A stretch of DNA of 64,000 nucleotides from Betaproteobacteria bacterium (lineage in GTDB: Bacteria; Pseudomonadota; Gammaproteobacteria; Burkholderiales; Thiobacillaceae), in contig JACRAU010000033.1 in NCBI GenBank assembly GCA_016234655.1, forward strand, positions 1 through 64,000, in the 5' to 3' direction. The translations under genes and the position numbers were made by a program. Below, piece after piece: positions 10,538-19,982 of the stretch. Numbering within the stretch: the first letter of the stretch is position 1; every line of letters starts with the position of its first letter. The notes below the pieces were generated by a model. The model was not told the DNA's origin and made no database searches. It saw nothing but the letters and a program-made list of their open reading frames with translations.

Positions 10538-11783
10538 GTTGGATGATCGAACTCAACAAACGGTGATAAGCCTCTGCAACCGTTGCCCAGCCCATGATCG
10601 AATTCAGACGGTCACGCATGTTCAGGGTGCGGGCATAGGCCGCTTCGGAATTGAGTAAGGTTTCAACGATGCGCCGCGCGAGCTGATCGACCTGCCTTGG
10701 ATCAACCCTCAAATCGGCCTCCGAGGGTTCGAAGATGCTGTCCTGCATCGGCATGTCGCCCACGATCACCGGACAGCCGCAGGCGATGGCCTCCACCGTG
10801 ACTAGGCCCAGCCCTTCCCGGTCGCCACCAGCGGCTTCGACGAAGGGGGCAACGAAAACGCTGGCCCGTCGATACAGTGGCGGTATCTCGGTTTGCGGCA
10901 AGGACCCGATAAATTCGATGTGTCCGGTCATATCCAACTGGGCTGCCAATGTCCGCAGCCGCGCCTCTTCCGGCCCATGGCCGACAATCTTGAGGCATGC
11001 AGCAGGTATCCGCTCGACGATGGCGGGCATGGCCTCGATCAAATAACGCAGGCCCTTTTTCTCCACCAGCCGGCCGACGAACAGAATCTCTCCGGGGCGC
11101 CGATCTTCGACCGGGTCGGCGGCGAACAGCCCGTCGAAGTCGACGCCCATCGGCATGACATGCACCCGCTCGGGCGTGGCCCCCAAACGGATGGCCTCGT
11201 CGACCATGGCCCGGCTGACCACGGTGATGGCGGCGGCGCGCCGGATCACGGCGCGTTTTAGCCATTCGAACAGCCGGCCGCGCAAACCGAACAGGTCGCC
11301 GCCATGCGAGGTGAGCAGAAAGGGCGCGGGCCGCCGCAGGACCAGCCCGAGGCCGGCGGCGACCAAGCCTTGCGGCACGATCCAGTGGGCATGCAGACAG
11401 GCCGGGCGCAAGCGCCGGCTTAGGTGCCAAGTCTTCCAGCCAAGGCCGGCGAAGAACAGCGGCACCAGCAACCATTTCCATCGGTAATGCTTGAGGTTGT
11501 TGAGGATACCGCCATCCTGCACAAGGCTCTCCAGCCGGCCCGGCGCGTAGCGGAAACGGTGCACTTGCACCCCATCCAGCATTTCTTCTGGCAGCGCACC
11601 GGGGGCATGGGGGCAGACGACATGCACCTCGAAGGCGGGGATCAGCCGCCGGCACAACGCATGCACGAAGTTGGGCTCGGGGTCGCCTGCCCAACGAGGA
11701 TAGGTCGAGGCCATGACCAGAAGGCGTGGCTGTTCGCGGGCGGTGGCGTGGATCATCTGCTGGCTCGGCATCGACTGGCGCAA
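10503..11783 (-). CDS. Glycosyltransferase family 4
   Basis: EILFVGRLVEKKGLRYLIEAMPAI, EAAGGDREGLGLVTVEAIACGCPVIVGD (E-x7-E) motifs. Confidence 0.92.
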   Translation of the reverse strand: MRQSMPSQQMIHATAREQPRLLVMASTYPRWAGDPEPNFVHALCRRLIPAFEVHVVCPHAPGALPEEMLDGVQVHRFRYAPGRLESLVQDGGILNNLKHYRWKWLLVPLFFAGLGWKTWHLSRRLRPACLHAHWIVPQGLVAAGLGLVLRRPAPFLLTSHGGDLFGLRGRLFEWLKRAVIRRAAAITVVSRAMVDEAIRLGATPERVHVMPMGVDFDGLFAADPVEDRRPGEILFVGRLVEKKGLRYLIEAMPAIVERIPAACLKIVGHGPEEARLRTLAAQLDMTGHIEFIGSLPQTEIPPLYRRASVFVAPFVEAAGGDREGLGLVTVEAIACGCPVIVGDMPMQDSIFEPSEADLRVDPRQVDQLARRIVETLLNSEAAYARTLNMRDRLNSIMGWATVAEAYHRLLSSIIQHGGSGRHGIGD

Positions 11784-11805
11784 TGTCGTCGGAGCTACCG
11801 CGGCA

Positions 11806-12669
11806 TCACTGCCTATGGTCCTTGTACAGCAGCGTCGTGATCTGCTCCGACACCAGGCCGATCAAGAACACCAATATCGAGGTGATGAACATGAGCGCGC
11901 TCATGTTGGTGAAGCGCCCTAGATGGAGGTAAGTGTAAAAGTAATAGCTCAGCCCGGTCAGAAAGAACGCCAAGCTGATCGGCGCGAACAACTTGAGCGG
12001 CGAATAGAGCGAGCCGATCTTGAAGATGATGAGCAGAAAACGGATTCCGTCCTTCATCGGCCGGATATGGCTCTTGCCTTCGCGCCTGGCCGCCACAATG
12101 GGGATGTAGGCCACCGAATAGCCGGCCCGGAAGAAGGCCATGGTGCTGGTGGTGGGGTAGGAAAAGCTGTTGGGCAAGAGATAAAGGAATTCCCGGAACT
12201 TGTCGGCACCCACCGCGCGGAAGCCGGAGGTCAGGTCGGCCACCTTCTGGTTGACCATCCAACTCGCCAGCCTGTTGTAGACGGTGTTGGCCAAGCCACG
12301 GCCGAGCGTGGCCTGCGAGGCGAAGCCGCGCGCGCCCACGACCATGTCGTGGCCTTCTTCCAATTTGCCAAGCAGGCGGGGGATATCGGCCGGGTCGTGT
12401 TGGCCGTCTCCGTCCATGAACACCAGGATATCGCCCGTGGCGGCACGGGCGCCGGTCTTGATGGCGGCGCCGTTGCCCTTGGCATAGGGGTGCGCGATGC
12501 GGCGCACGCCGTGCCGGCCGCAGACGGCGGCGGTGTCGTCGGTGGAACCGTCGTCGACGACGATGATCTCCGCCGCCGGCATCGTGGTCCGCAGCCGGCC
12601 CAGTAGCGGGTCGAGATTCGCGGCCTCGTTCTTGGCCGGCAGGACGATGGAAATGCGCTGCGCTTTCAT
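11806..12669 (-). CDS. Family 2 glycosyltransferase, polyprenyl-phosphate sugar transferase (DPM1-like) with C-terminal TM segments
   Basis: ISIVLPAKNEAANLDPLL, VVDDGSTDDT, FMDGDGQHDPADIPRLL; two C-terminal hydrophobic helices. Confidence 0.88.
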   Translation of the reverse strand: MKAQRISIVLPAKNEAANLDPLLGRLRTTMPAAEIIVVDDGSTDDTAAVCGRHGVRRIAHPYAKGNGAAIKTGARAATGDILVFMDGDGQHDPADIPRLLGKLEEGHDMVVGARGFASQATLGRGLANTVYNRLASWMVNQKVADLTSGFRAVGADKFREFLYLLPNSFSYPTTSTMAFFRAGYSVAYIPIVAARREGKSHIRPMKDGIRFLLIIFKIGSLYSPLKLFAPISLAFFLTGLSYYFYTYLHLGRFTNMSALMFITSILVFLIGLVSEQITTLLYKDHRQ

Positions 12670-12678
12670 CCGGTTTCC

Positions 12679-14652
12679 TTAGTGCGGCCGTTGATCGGGC
12701 GTTGTCAAGACTTGGGCCTTGTATGAGGCTTGGGCATTAATCGTATTCTTGATGGTAGAGCGCAGCCGGTTCAACTCCTGCCGCCATCTTTTCGGGCTTA
12801 TGCCTTTATAGGGCGGCATGCCGAGGTAACGGTCTATCCTTTGCAGTGCCAGGTCGGGTAGCTCCGCGCTTAAAAAGAGCGGCGGGATCAGCAGCGCGAG
12901 ATCCAGCCTGGGATCCAGTTCAAAGGCCTGCTCGTAATGGACCATGGTGTGGTTGAAGTCACCCGCGCGCAGGTGCAGCCTGGCCTTCAATTCATGCAGG
13001 CTGGCCATGTATTGGTTCGAGGCCCGATACCGCTTATTCGACATCAGGGCGTCGAGCACCTTGTGGATGTGCGCGGGCGTGAGTCCTGGGCAGTCTGTCG
13101 TGCCGAGACCCAAAATCATCTGATGGATAGCATCGATCGAGGCGGTGGTCCTACTGCCATATTTAAGCGTGCTGTCGATGGTGGCGACAAAATCATCGAC
13201 CTGCGCCGCGTCGAGCTTGGCGCAGCCGAGGCCCAGCGCCTGCAAGGCGAGGGCCGTGTCCCTGGGTATGCGTTGATGGGCGTCCTGGATGACTTGTATG
13301 GATTGTTCTCTTTCCCCGGCGTGATACAGCATCCGCGCATGGCTCTGCGCGGCCCTCGCCGATAGTGGGTGTTGGTCGTACGCCAATTTTGCGCCAATGA
13401 AGGGGTTGGCCCAAGTGCTTGCCGTCTGGGATAGCACCCAAAGGAGCAAGGCGCCATACACGCCGGCGACATAGGCCAGATTGATCTTGGTCCTGTGTTG
13501 CATGGCGGCCAAGCCGACGACCAGAAACAGGATCGGGCCGACGGCGGGCAGATAATTGCGGTGCTCGAAATAAAGCTCCAGCGGGACGATGGTCGATTCG
13601 AGCAGATGACCGCCCAGAAACCACAAGACCGCCGCCGCGAACAAGGGGTATTTCTTATGCCAGATCGCGACGGCTACGATCACCCCCAGCCAAGACGCTA
13701 CCGCCACCAGCGTCGTCATCGGTTCGGTCCAGCCGGTCGAGATCGGGTAGTCGTCGCCGAAGATGGAAATGGCGGAGGTGCGGGGCAACACGAGCAACTG
13801 GACGTAGGACCACAGCACCCGCGCCTGCGTCAGCAGTCGCTCGGAAAGGGTGAAATCGCGAACCGCATAAAGCGATTCGGGATCGCCCAACACCAGTTTC
13901 GATAGGTACGCGACGATCAGCAAGATCGGCAGGTACAAAAACAGCGCCTTCCAATAACGCCACGCCCGATCGAGCCGGCCAAGCGCGGGTTGGATCAGCA
14001 CCCATTCCAAGGCCAAGGCATAGACCGGCAGCAGGGCGCCGTTTTCCTTGCTAAGCACGGCCAGCACACCGCCCAGCAGCAGGCTGGCGCTCATGCCGGC
14101 CAATGCGGCCCGAGGGCGCCTTGCCAAATAAGCGCGTGCCTTCAGGTAGCCGACCAGGCCCGCGAGCGAGAAGAGCGCGGCCAGTTCGGTCATGCGTTGT
14201 ACCGGCAAATGCACCGTGGTTATCCATAGCGGGTGAACCAGCCACAGGCCGCAGGCCGCCAACGCGACCCATTCCAGCTTGTCCACCGGCTTCGGCAGTT
14301 GCCTGCCGACCAGCCAGGCCAGCCAGAACAACAATAGGCCGTTGATCAGGTGGATCAGGGTGTTGGTGTAATGGAAATCCTCGGGCGCGTTAGGCCACGA
14401 CGGTGCGTTGACGACAAAAGAGGCCAGGCTCAACGGCCGCCCGGCCGGCCCGGTGTCGCCGCTCTGAATGTATTCCAACGCCGAACCCAGATTGGTGACA
14501 TGGCCCAGGCCGCTCAGGGTGTGTTCGTCGTCGTAGTAGTAGCCGGCGGTAAATGCTGGCTGGTGGACGGAAAAAACGACAGCCAAGACGGCGGACAGCA
14601 CCGCCATGACTGCTAGCGATGGTGTCTTGGCCATTTTGAAAAGGGGAAACAT
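12679..14652 (-). CDS. Multi-pass membrane protein with C-terminal TPR-like region, GT-C/TMTC-like candidate glycosyltransferase
   Basis: YYYDDEHTLSGL acidic DDE motif in first loop followed by GRPLSLASFVVN, many TM helices, helical TPR-like C-terminus. Confidence 0.65.
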   Translation of the reverse strand: MFPLFKMAKTPSLAVMAVLSAVLAVVFSVHQPAFTAGYYYDDEHTLSGLGHVTNLGSALEYIQSGDTGPAGRPLSLASFVVNAPSWPNAPEDFHYTNTLIHLINGLLLFWLAWLVGRQLPKPVDKLEWVALAACGLWLVHPLWITTVHLPVQRMTELAALFSLAGLVGYLKARAYLARRPRAALAGMSASLLLGGVLAVLSKENGALLPVYALALEWVLIQPALGRLDRAWRYWKALFLYLPILLIVAYLSKLVLGDPESLYAVRDFTLSERLLTQARVLWSYVQLLVLPRTSAISIFGDDYPISTGWTEPMTTLVAVASWLGVIVAVAIWHKKYPLFAAAVLWFLGGHLLESTIVPLELYFEHRNYLPAVGPILFLVVGLAAMQHRTKINLAYVAGVYGALLLWVLSQTASTWANPFIGAKLAYDQHPLSARAAQSHARMLYHAGEREQSIQVIQDAHQRIPRDTALALQALGLGCAKLDAAQVDDFVATIDSTLKYGSRTTASIDAIHQMILGLGTTDCPGLTPAHIHKVLDALMSNKRYRASNQYMASLHELKARLHLRAGDFNHTMVHYEQAFELDPRLDLALLIPPLFLSAELPDLALQRIDRYLGMPPYKGISPKRWRQELNRLRSTIKNTINAQASYKAQVLTTPDQRPH

Positions 14653-14666
14653 ATACGTATTAAAAC

Positions 14667-14692
14667 AAAAGCCCCGCCGAAGCGGGGCTTGA
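14667..14692 (-). terminator. Rho-independent terminator of the pilin gene
   Basis: AAGCCCCGC-TTCG-GCGGGGCTTTTGTTTTA on minus strand just after the pilin stop. Confidence 0.85.
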
Positions 14693-14711
14693 AAGCCATA
14701 GGGCCACTAGA

Positions 14712-15146
14712 TCAGTTGCACTTGGGCTGGTATTTGGCCGGTGCCAGTTGATCGGCGTTGCAGTTCCACGTAATTGAACCGGCACTCGCAACGGGCTGAT
14801 AGGAATAATCGAACTTCGTCAGGCCAGTAAGGCCGCTGGTATAGGCGACGGTGATTTTGCCGTTTGCACCGACCGTGATGCTCTTAACATGGTTGCCCTT
14901 GATATCGGTCGCAGCGGCAAGGCCGGCCGTGGTGTTGGAGGTCGGGAAGGTACCGTTGCTCTGGTAAAAAGCGGCAACGGTGGTTTTCACCGCGCCAACC
15001 AGGCTCGGGCCTTCCGAGATCTTGGCCTTGATGGTGTAGTCCTGATAGGCGGGAATAGCAACGGCGGCGAGGATGCCGATGATGGCCACCACGATCAAGA
15101 GTTCGATCAGGGTGAAGCCGGCTTGAACTTTGCGCATGGCTTGCAT
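14712..15146 (-). CDS. pilA: Type IV major pilin
   Basis: [37 protein letters not shown] prepilin signal; C-terminal Cys pair; AAGGAGATA RBS upstream of ATG at 15146. Confidence 0.93.
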   Translation of the reverse strand: MQAMRKVQAGFTLIELLIVVAIIGILAAVAIPAYQDYTIKAKISEGPSLVGAVKTTVAAFYQSNGTFPTSNTTAGLAAATDIKGNHVKSITVGANGKITVAYTSGLTGLTKFDYSYQPVASAGSITWNCNADQLAPAKYQPKCN

Positions 15147-15195
15147 GGTGTATCTCCTTGAGAAATTAAACTCCGCTGAGCGGCCTGTCCCTTGT

Positions 15196-15211
15196 TGCGA
15201 GAACCGTGCCA
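15196..15211 (-). promoter_or_regulatory. Sigma54 (-24/-12) promoter of pilin gene
   Basis: Minus strand TGGCAC-GGTTC-TCGCA versus consensus TGGCAC-N5-TTGCA, about 50 nt upstream of the pilin ATG. Confidence 0.75.
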
Positions 15212-15337
15212 GGCCTGTTTTTAGCAGACAAAACAATATGCTGCAAAGTATTTCGAGCGCTGGCATGGGCGCGGGCTGACGTTTTTCGTCACTTATGTTG
15301 CCCTGTCGCGTCACTCAAGCCTCGTTACAATCCGGCC

Positions 15338-18300
15338 ATGGAACCCAACCCCCTGCTCGCCGCTCTCGACCCGCATACCAACGTCGTGGTCGAGGCTTGC
15401 GCCGGCAGCGGCAAGACCTGGCTCTTGGTCTCGCGCATGATCCGCCTGCTCTTGGCCGGGGCCGCGCCGTCGGAGCTGCTGGCGATCACCTTCACCCGCA
15501 AGGCGGCGGGCGAGATGCGGGCGCGGTTGCTCGAATGGCTGGAGCTGCTGGCGCTCGGCAGCGAGGCCGAGGTCGTCGAATTTCTCGCCCAGCGCGGGCT
15601 CGGCGCGGCCGAGGCGAGGCGGCTGATTCCGCAAGCGCGCGGCCTGTTCGCCGCCGTGGCCAACGCCCGGCCGGGGCCGGAGATCACCACCTTCCACGGC
15701 TGGTTCCTGAAGTTGCTGGCCCATGCCCCATTGGCGCAAAGGCCACCGGGCAACCTGATCGAGAGCACGGCGCTGTTGCTGGACGAGGCCTGGCTGGGCT
15801 TTGCCGAGTCGCTGCGGGCCAAGGCCGGCGGCCCGGAGGAGCAAGCCTTTAAGGCGCTGATTACCGAACTGCCGCTGGCCAGCGTGCGTCAGTTGCTGGA
15901 AGGCTTTGTCCACAAGCGAGCCGAGTGGTGGGCCTGGGCCGAGGGCCGGGCCTCGCCGCTGGCCGAGGCCGCCGCCGAGCTGAGCACGCTGGCCGGGGTG
16001 GGCGAAGAGGACGATGTCCTGGCCCCACTGTTGGCCGATGAGATTTTTGCGGCGCATGTGCGCGACTACCTCATCCTGCTGGCCAAGAACGGCGAGGGCA
16101 TCAAGAAGGCAGCGGAGCGGGCGGTCATTCTTGAAGCCGCTCTGCTGGAAACCGGCCAGGCGAAATTCGAAGGCCTGAAGGCGGCAATGCTAACCCAGGC
16201 TGGGGCGCCGCTGGCCTGGCCAATGTCCAAGGCCCTGGAACAACGCCTCGGTGCCAACGATGCCCAGCGCTTTGTCGATCTGCATGCTCGGCTGAGTCAG
16301 CGCGTGGCGGAAACCCAGGCCCAGCTCGACGAGCAGGCCGCGCTCCGGCTCAACCGCTGGGGCCTGACCGCCGGCCTTGGCTTCCTCGAGTTCTATCAAC
16401 GGCTCAAGGCCGAGCGCGACGGCCTCGACTTCACCGATGCCGAGTGGGAGGCCTGCCGCCTGCTGGGCGACGAGGAGACCTCGGCCGCGATCCAGATGAA
16501 GCTGGACGCCCGTTACAAGCATCTGCTGCTCGACGAGTTTCAGGATGCCAACCCGCTGCAATGGCGCATCCTGCGCCAGTGGCTGGCGGCCTATGGCGTC
16601 GATGGCGAGCGGCCGACGGTGTTCGTGGTCGGCGACCCCAAGCAGTCGATCTACCGCTTTCGCCGGGCCGAGCCGCGCGTGCTCTTGGAGGCACGCGGCT
16701 TTCTCGAGCGGCATTTCGATGCGCGGTATTTTCCGCAGAACGAGACCCGGCGCTGCGCCCCGGCAGTGGTGGCTTGGCTCAACGCCGCGCTTGGCGGCCG
16801 TGAGGATTACCCAAGCTTCGCCGAGCATCTGGCGCACAGGACGCGGTTGCCCGGTTGGTGCGAATTAATCGCTGTCCCCACCCCAACCCTCCCCGCAAGC
16901 GGGAAGGGAGCGAGCACCTCCCCCACAAGTGGGGGAGGCTGGGAGGGGGAATTCCGCAATCCGCTGACCACGCCGCCGCCGGAGGAGCCGGAAAAACGCG
17001 AGGCCGAAGCCAGGGCGGTGGCCGAACGGATTCAATCCCTTGTTGGCCATCTGCAAGTCGGCGAGCCGCCCCGGCCGGCGCGTTACGGCGACATCCTGGT
17101 GTTGTCCGCCACGCGCTCCGATCTCGATGTGTTCGAGGCCGCATTCAAACGGGCCGGCATCCCCTTCGTCGGCAACCGGCGCGGCGAATTGCTCAACACC
17201 CTGGAGGCGTCCGACCTCACGGCCTTGCTGACCTTCCTGACCATGCCGTTCGACGACCTGGCCCTGGCCCAGGTGTTGAAAAGCCCGATCTTCGCCTTGA
17301 GCGACGGCGACCTGATGGCGCTGGCCAAGCGGGACGAAGGGGCGTGGCACGAACGCCTGCAAGCCTGGGGCGGCGAACCGGCGGCGCCCGCATCTATCCG
17401 GCGCGCGCAACGCCTGTTGGCCGCATGGCTGGCCGATGCCGGCCGGCTGCCGGCGCACGATCTGCTCGACCGCGTCTTCCACGAGGCCGAGGTCGAGCCG
17501 CGTTATGCCGCCGCCGTGCCCGAACGCCTGCGCGCCGGGGTGCTGGCCAATCTACAGGCCTTTCTCGGTCTGACCCTGGAAGTGGGCGGCGGCCGCTATC
17601 CCAGCCTGCCGCGCCTGCTCGACGAGCTCAAGGCCTTGCGCGACAAGGCCGGCGGCGATGCGCCGGACGAGGCGGCGACCGACCACGGCGATGCCGTGCG
17701 CATGCTGACCATCCATGCCGCCAAGGGCTTGGAGGCGCCGGTAGTATTCCTGATCAAGGCCGACGAAGAAGGCGGCGACCGCGAGCACTATGGCACCCTG
17801 ATCGACTGGCCGGCGACCGAGGATCGACCGCGCCACTTTTCCTTGTTCGGTACCAAGAACTGGCGCGGCCACGGCCGCGATGCCCTGTTCGATCAAGAGC
17901 GGCAAATAGCCGCGCGCGAGCGGCTCAACCTACTTTACGTGGCGATGACGCGGGCCGAACAGGCCTTGTTCGTCACGGGTCTCGATACGAGCACGGGTTG
18001 GCTGCCGCCGTTACAAGAGGCATTGGAGCCGCTTGCGGCAGCGCAGCCGCCGTGGATGGTTTGGCGGGAATCGGCCGAGACGGCACCATCGACCGAAGTA
18101 ACGACGGCGCCGCCGCCGTCGTCTCGCCCGGTTGGCCAGTTGCGCGCCACGGCGGGCGCGGAGGCGAGCTTCGGCATCCTGGTGCATCGCTATCTCGAAG
18201 CGCTGACCGGCGGCCAGGCCTTGGCGCCGGACGAACAGACCAGCGCGCCGGCCGTGCATGAGCAGGCCCGCGCCACGGCCGAGCGCTTGATCGCCCGGCC

Positions 18301-18595
18301 CGATCTGGCGCGCTTCTTCGATGCCGGCCGGTTCCGGCGCGCGCGCAACGAACTGGAATACCTCGGCGCGGACGGCGAGCTGCGCCGCATCGACCGTCTG
18401 GTCGAGTTCGACGACGAGGTCTGGCTGCTCGATTACAAGACCGGCGGACTGGACGAGGCTGACCTCGCCCGCCGCGCCGCGCCGCACCTCAAGCAGATCG
18501 CCGACTACCGCCAAGCGGTGGCGGCGCTTTACCCCGAGCACGCCGTGCGTGCCGCCCTGATCTTCACCGACGGCCAGCTCTACGTCGCGCCTTAA
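15338..18595 (+). CDS. UvrD/RecB-type helicase-nuclease (AddA-like)
   Basis: VEACAGSGKTWLLVSRM Walker A, LLLDEFQDANPLQWRIL, VVGDPKQSIYRFRRAEP, LTIHAAKGLEAPVVFL; C-terminal RIDRLVEFDDEVWLLDYKTG nuclease motif. Confidence 0.88.
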   Translation: MEPNPLLAALDPHTNVVVEACAGSGKTWLLVSRMIRLLLAGAAPSELLAITFTRKAAGEMRARLLEWLELLALGSEAEVVEFLAQRGLGAAEARRLIPQARGLFAAVANARPGPEITTFHGWFLKLLAHAPLAQRPPGNLIESTALLLDEAWLGFAESLRAKAGGPEEQAFKALITELPLASVRQLLEGFVHKRAEWWAWAEGRASPLAEAAAELSTLAGVGEEDDVLAPLLADEIFAAHVRDYLILLAKNGEGIKKAAERAVILEAALLETGQAKFEGLKAAMLTQAGAPLAWPMSKALEQRLGANDAQRFVDLHARLSQRVAETQAQLDEQAALRLNRWGLTAGLGFLEFYQRLKAERDGLDFTDAEWEACRLLGDEETSAAIQMKLDARYKHLLLDEFQDANPLQWRILRQWLAAYGVDGERPTVFVVGDPKQSIYRFRRAEPRVLLEARGFLERHFDARYFPQNETRRCAPAVVAWLNAALGGREDYPSFAEHLAHRTRLPGWCELIAVPTPTLPASGKGASTSPTSGGGWEGEFRNPLTTPPPEEPEKREAEARAVAERIQSLVGHLQVGEPPRPARYGDILVLSATRSDLDVFEAAFKRAGIPFVGNRRGELLNTLEASDLTALLTFLTMPFDDLALAQVLKSPIFALSDGDLMALAKRDEGAWHERLQAWGGEPAAPASIRRAQRLLAAWLADAGRLPAHDLLDRVFHEAEVEPRYAAAVPERLRAGVLANLQAFLGLTLEVGGGRYPSLPRLLDELKALRDKAGGDAPDEAATDHGDAVRMLTIHAAKGLEAPVVFLIKADEEGGDREHYGTLIDWPATEDRPRHFSLFGTKNWRGHGRDALFDQERQIAARERLNLLYVAMTRAEQALFVTGLDTSTGWLPPLQEALEPLAAAQPPWMVWRESAETAPSTEVTTAPPPSSRPVGQLRATAGAEASFGILVHRYLEALTGGQALAPDEQTSAPAVHEQARATAERLIARPDLARFFDAGRFRRARNELEYLGADGELRRIDRLVEFDDEVWLLDYKTGGLDEADLARRAAPHLKQIADYRQAVAALYPEHAVRAALIFTDGQLYVAP
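16875..16951. repeat. REP-like double hairpin inside the AddA-like ORF
   Basis: CCCTCCCCGCaaGCGGGAAGGG and CCTCCCCCACaaGTGGGGGAGG; translated in frame as VPTPTLPASGKGASTSPTSGGGWEGE. Confidence 0.8.
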
Positions 18596-18596
18596 C

Positions 18597-18616
18597 GTCG
18601 GCACGGTAGTGCCGAC
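18597..18616. repeat. REP-like palindrome
   Basis: GTCGGCAC-ggta-GTGCCGAC immediately after the AddA-like stop codon; no T tract. Confidence 0.65.
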
Positions 18617-18658
18617 CTACATTCGGCCCGAGGATTTATGCCCTTTAGGGTACGGCCC

Positions 18659-18704
18659 TCCCACAGCCCACCTACCCCTTCTGTGGGAGCGGCGTCCTCG
18701 CCGC
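18659..18704. repeat. REP-like element (TGTGGGAGCGGC type)
   Basis: TCCCACAG...CTGTGGGA inverted repeat plus GCGGCG-tcct-CGCCGC stem. Confidence 0.65.
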
Positions 18705-18752
18705 GAACAAACCACGTAAAATGACGCCTTTCCATCCGAAAGCGTAGCGAAC

Positions 18753-19982
18753 ATGCCGGTCAAACTCACCGCTCCCGATCCCGCCAAACTCCTGCCCGTG
18801 CCCGGTGTCGAGCTGGGCATCGCCTCCGCCGGCATCAAAAGGCTGGGCCGCAAGGACGTGCTGGTCATGCGCATCGCGCACGACTCGGAGGTGGTCGGCG
18901 TGTTCACCCAGAATCGCTTCTGCGCCGCGCCGGTCACCGTGTGCAAAGAACATCTGCATTCTGAGGCTGGCATCCGCGCCCTGGTGGTGAACACCGGCAA
19001 TGCCAATGCCGGCACCGGCGAGGACGGCCTGCGCCGAGCGCGCGAGACCTGCGCCGCGCTGGCACAGCAACTGGCCTTGAAGCCCGAGCAGGTGCTGCCC
19101 TTCTCCACCGGCGTCATCCTCGAACCCTTGCCGCATGACAAGATCGTCGCCGCCATGCCGGCCGCCATCGCCGATATGAAGTCGGCCAACTGGGCCAACG
19201 CCGCCGAGGCGATCATGACCACCGACATCGTGGCCAAGGCCGCCTCGCGCAAGGTAAAACTAGACGGCGTGGAGTTCGTGGTGACCGGCATCGCCAAGGG
19301 CTCGGGCATGATCCACCCCAACATGGCGACCATGTTGTCCTATGTCGCGACCGACGCCCCAGTCTCCTGCGAGGCGCTGGAGGCCATCCTGCGCCATGCG
19401 GTGAACAAGTCGTTCAACTGCATCACCGTCGACGGCGATACCTCGACCAACGATTCCTGCATCCTGATCGCTACTGGAGTGACGGAAGCCCCGGTGCTGA
19501 TGGACGACGGCGACCCGCGCTTCGTGCCGCTGCGCAACGCGGTGACCGACCTGATGATCGAGCTGGCCCAGGCCATCGTGCGCGACGGCGAAGGCGCCAC
19601 CAAGTTCATGACCGTGCAGGTCGAGGGCGGGCGTAGCGAGGCCGAATGCAAGCAGGTCGCCTATGCCGTGGCCAAATCGCCGCTGGTCAAGACCGCTTTC
19701 TTCGCCTCCGATCCCAACCTCGGCCGCATCCTCGCGGCCATCGGTTATGCCGGCGTCGACGATCTCGACGTGAGCAAGATCAAGTTGTTCCTGGGCGATG
19801 TCGTGGTCGCCGAGAACGGCGGCCGCGCCGCAAGCTATCAAGATGAAGACGGCCGCCGGGTGATGGCCGAGTCGGACATCCTGGTGCGGGTCGAACTGAA
19901 TCGCGGTAGCGCCAGCGCCACGGTGTGGACCTGCGACTTCTCCTATGACTATGTGAAGATCAACGCCGAGTACCGCACGTGA
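18753..19982 (+). CDS. argJ: Bifunctional ornithine acetyltransferase/N-acetylglutamate synthase
   Basis: [36 protein letters not shown] (cleavage-site Thr), [24 protein letters not shown]. Confidence 0.95.
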   Translation: MPVKLTAPDPAKLLPVPGVELGIASAGIKRLGRKDVLVMRIAHDSEVVGVFTQNRFCAAPVTVCKEHLHSEAGIRALVVNTGNANAGTGEDGLRRARETCAALAQQLALKPEQVLPFSTGVILEPLPHDKIVAAMPAAIADMKSANWANAAEAIMTTDIVAKAASRKVKLDGVEFVVTGIAKGSGMIHPNMATMLSYVATDAPVSCEALEAILRHAVNKSFNCITVDGDTSTNDSCILIATGVTEAPVLMDDGDPRFVPLRNAVTDLMIELAQAIVRDGEGATKFMTVQVEGGRSEAECKQVAYAVAKSPLVKTAFFASDPNLGRILAAIGYAGVDDLDVSKIKLFLGDVVVAENGGRAASYQDEDGRRVMAESDILVRVELNRGSASATVWTCDFSYDYVKINAEYRT

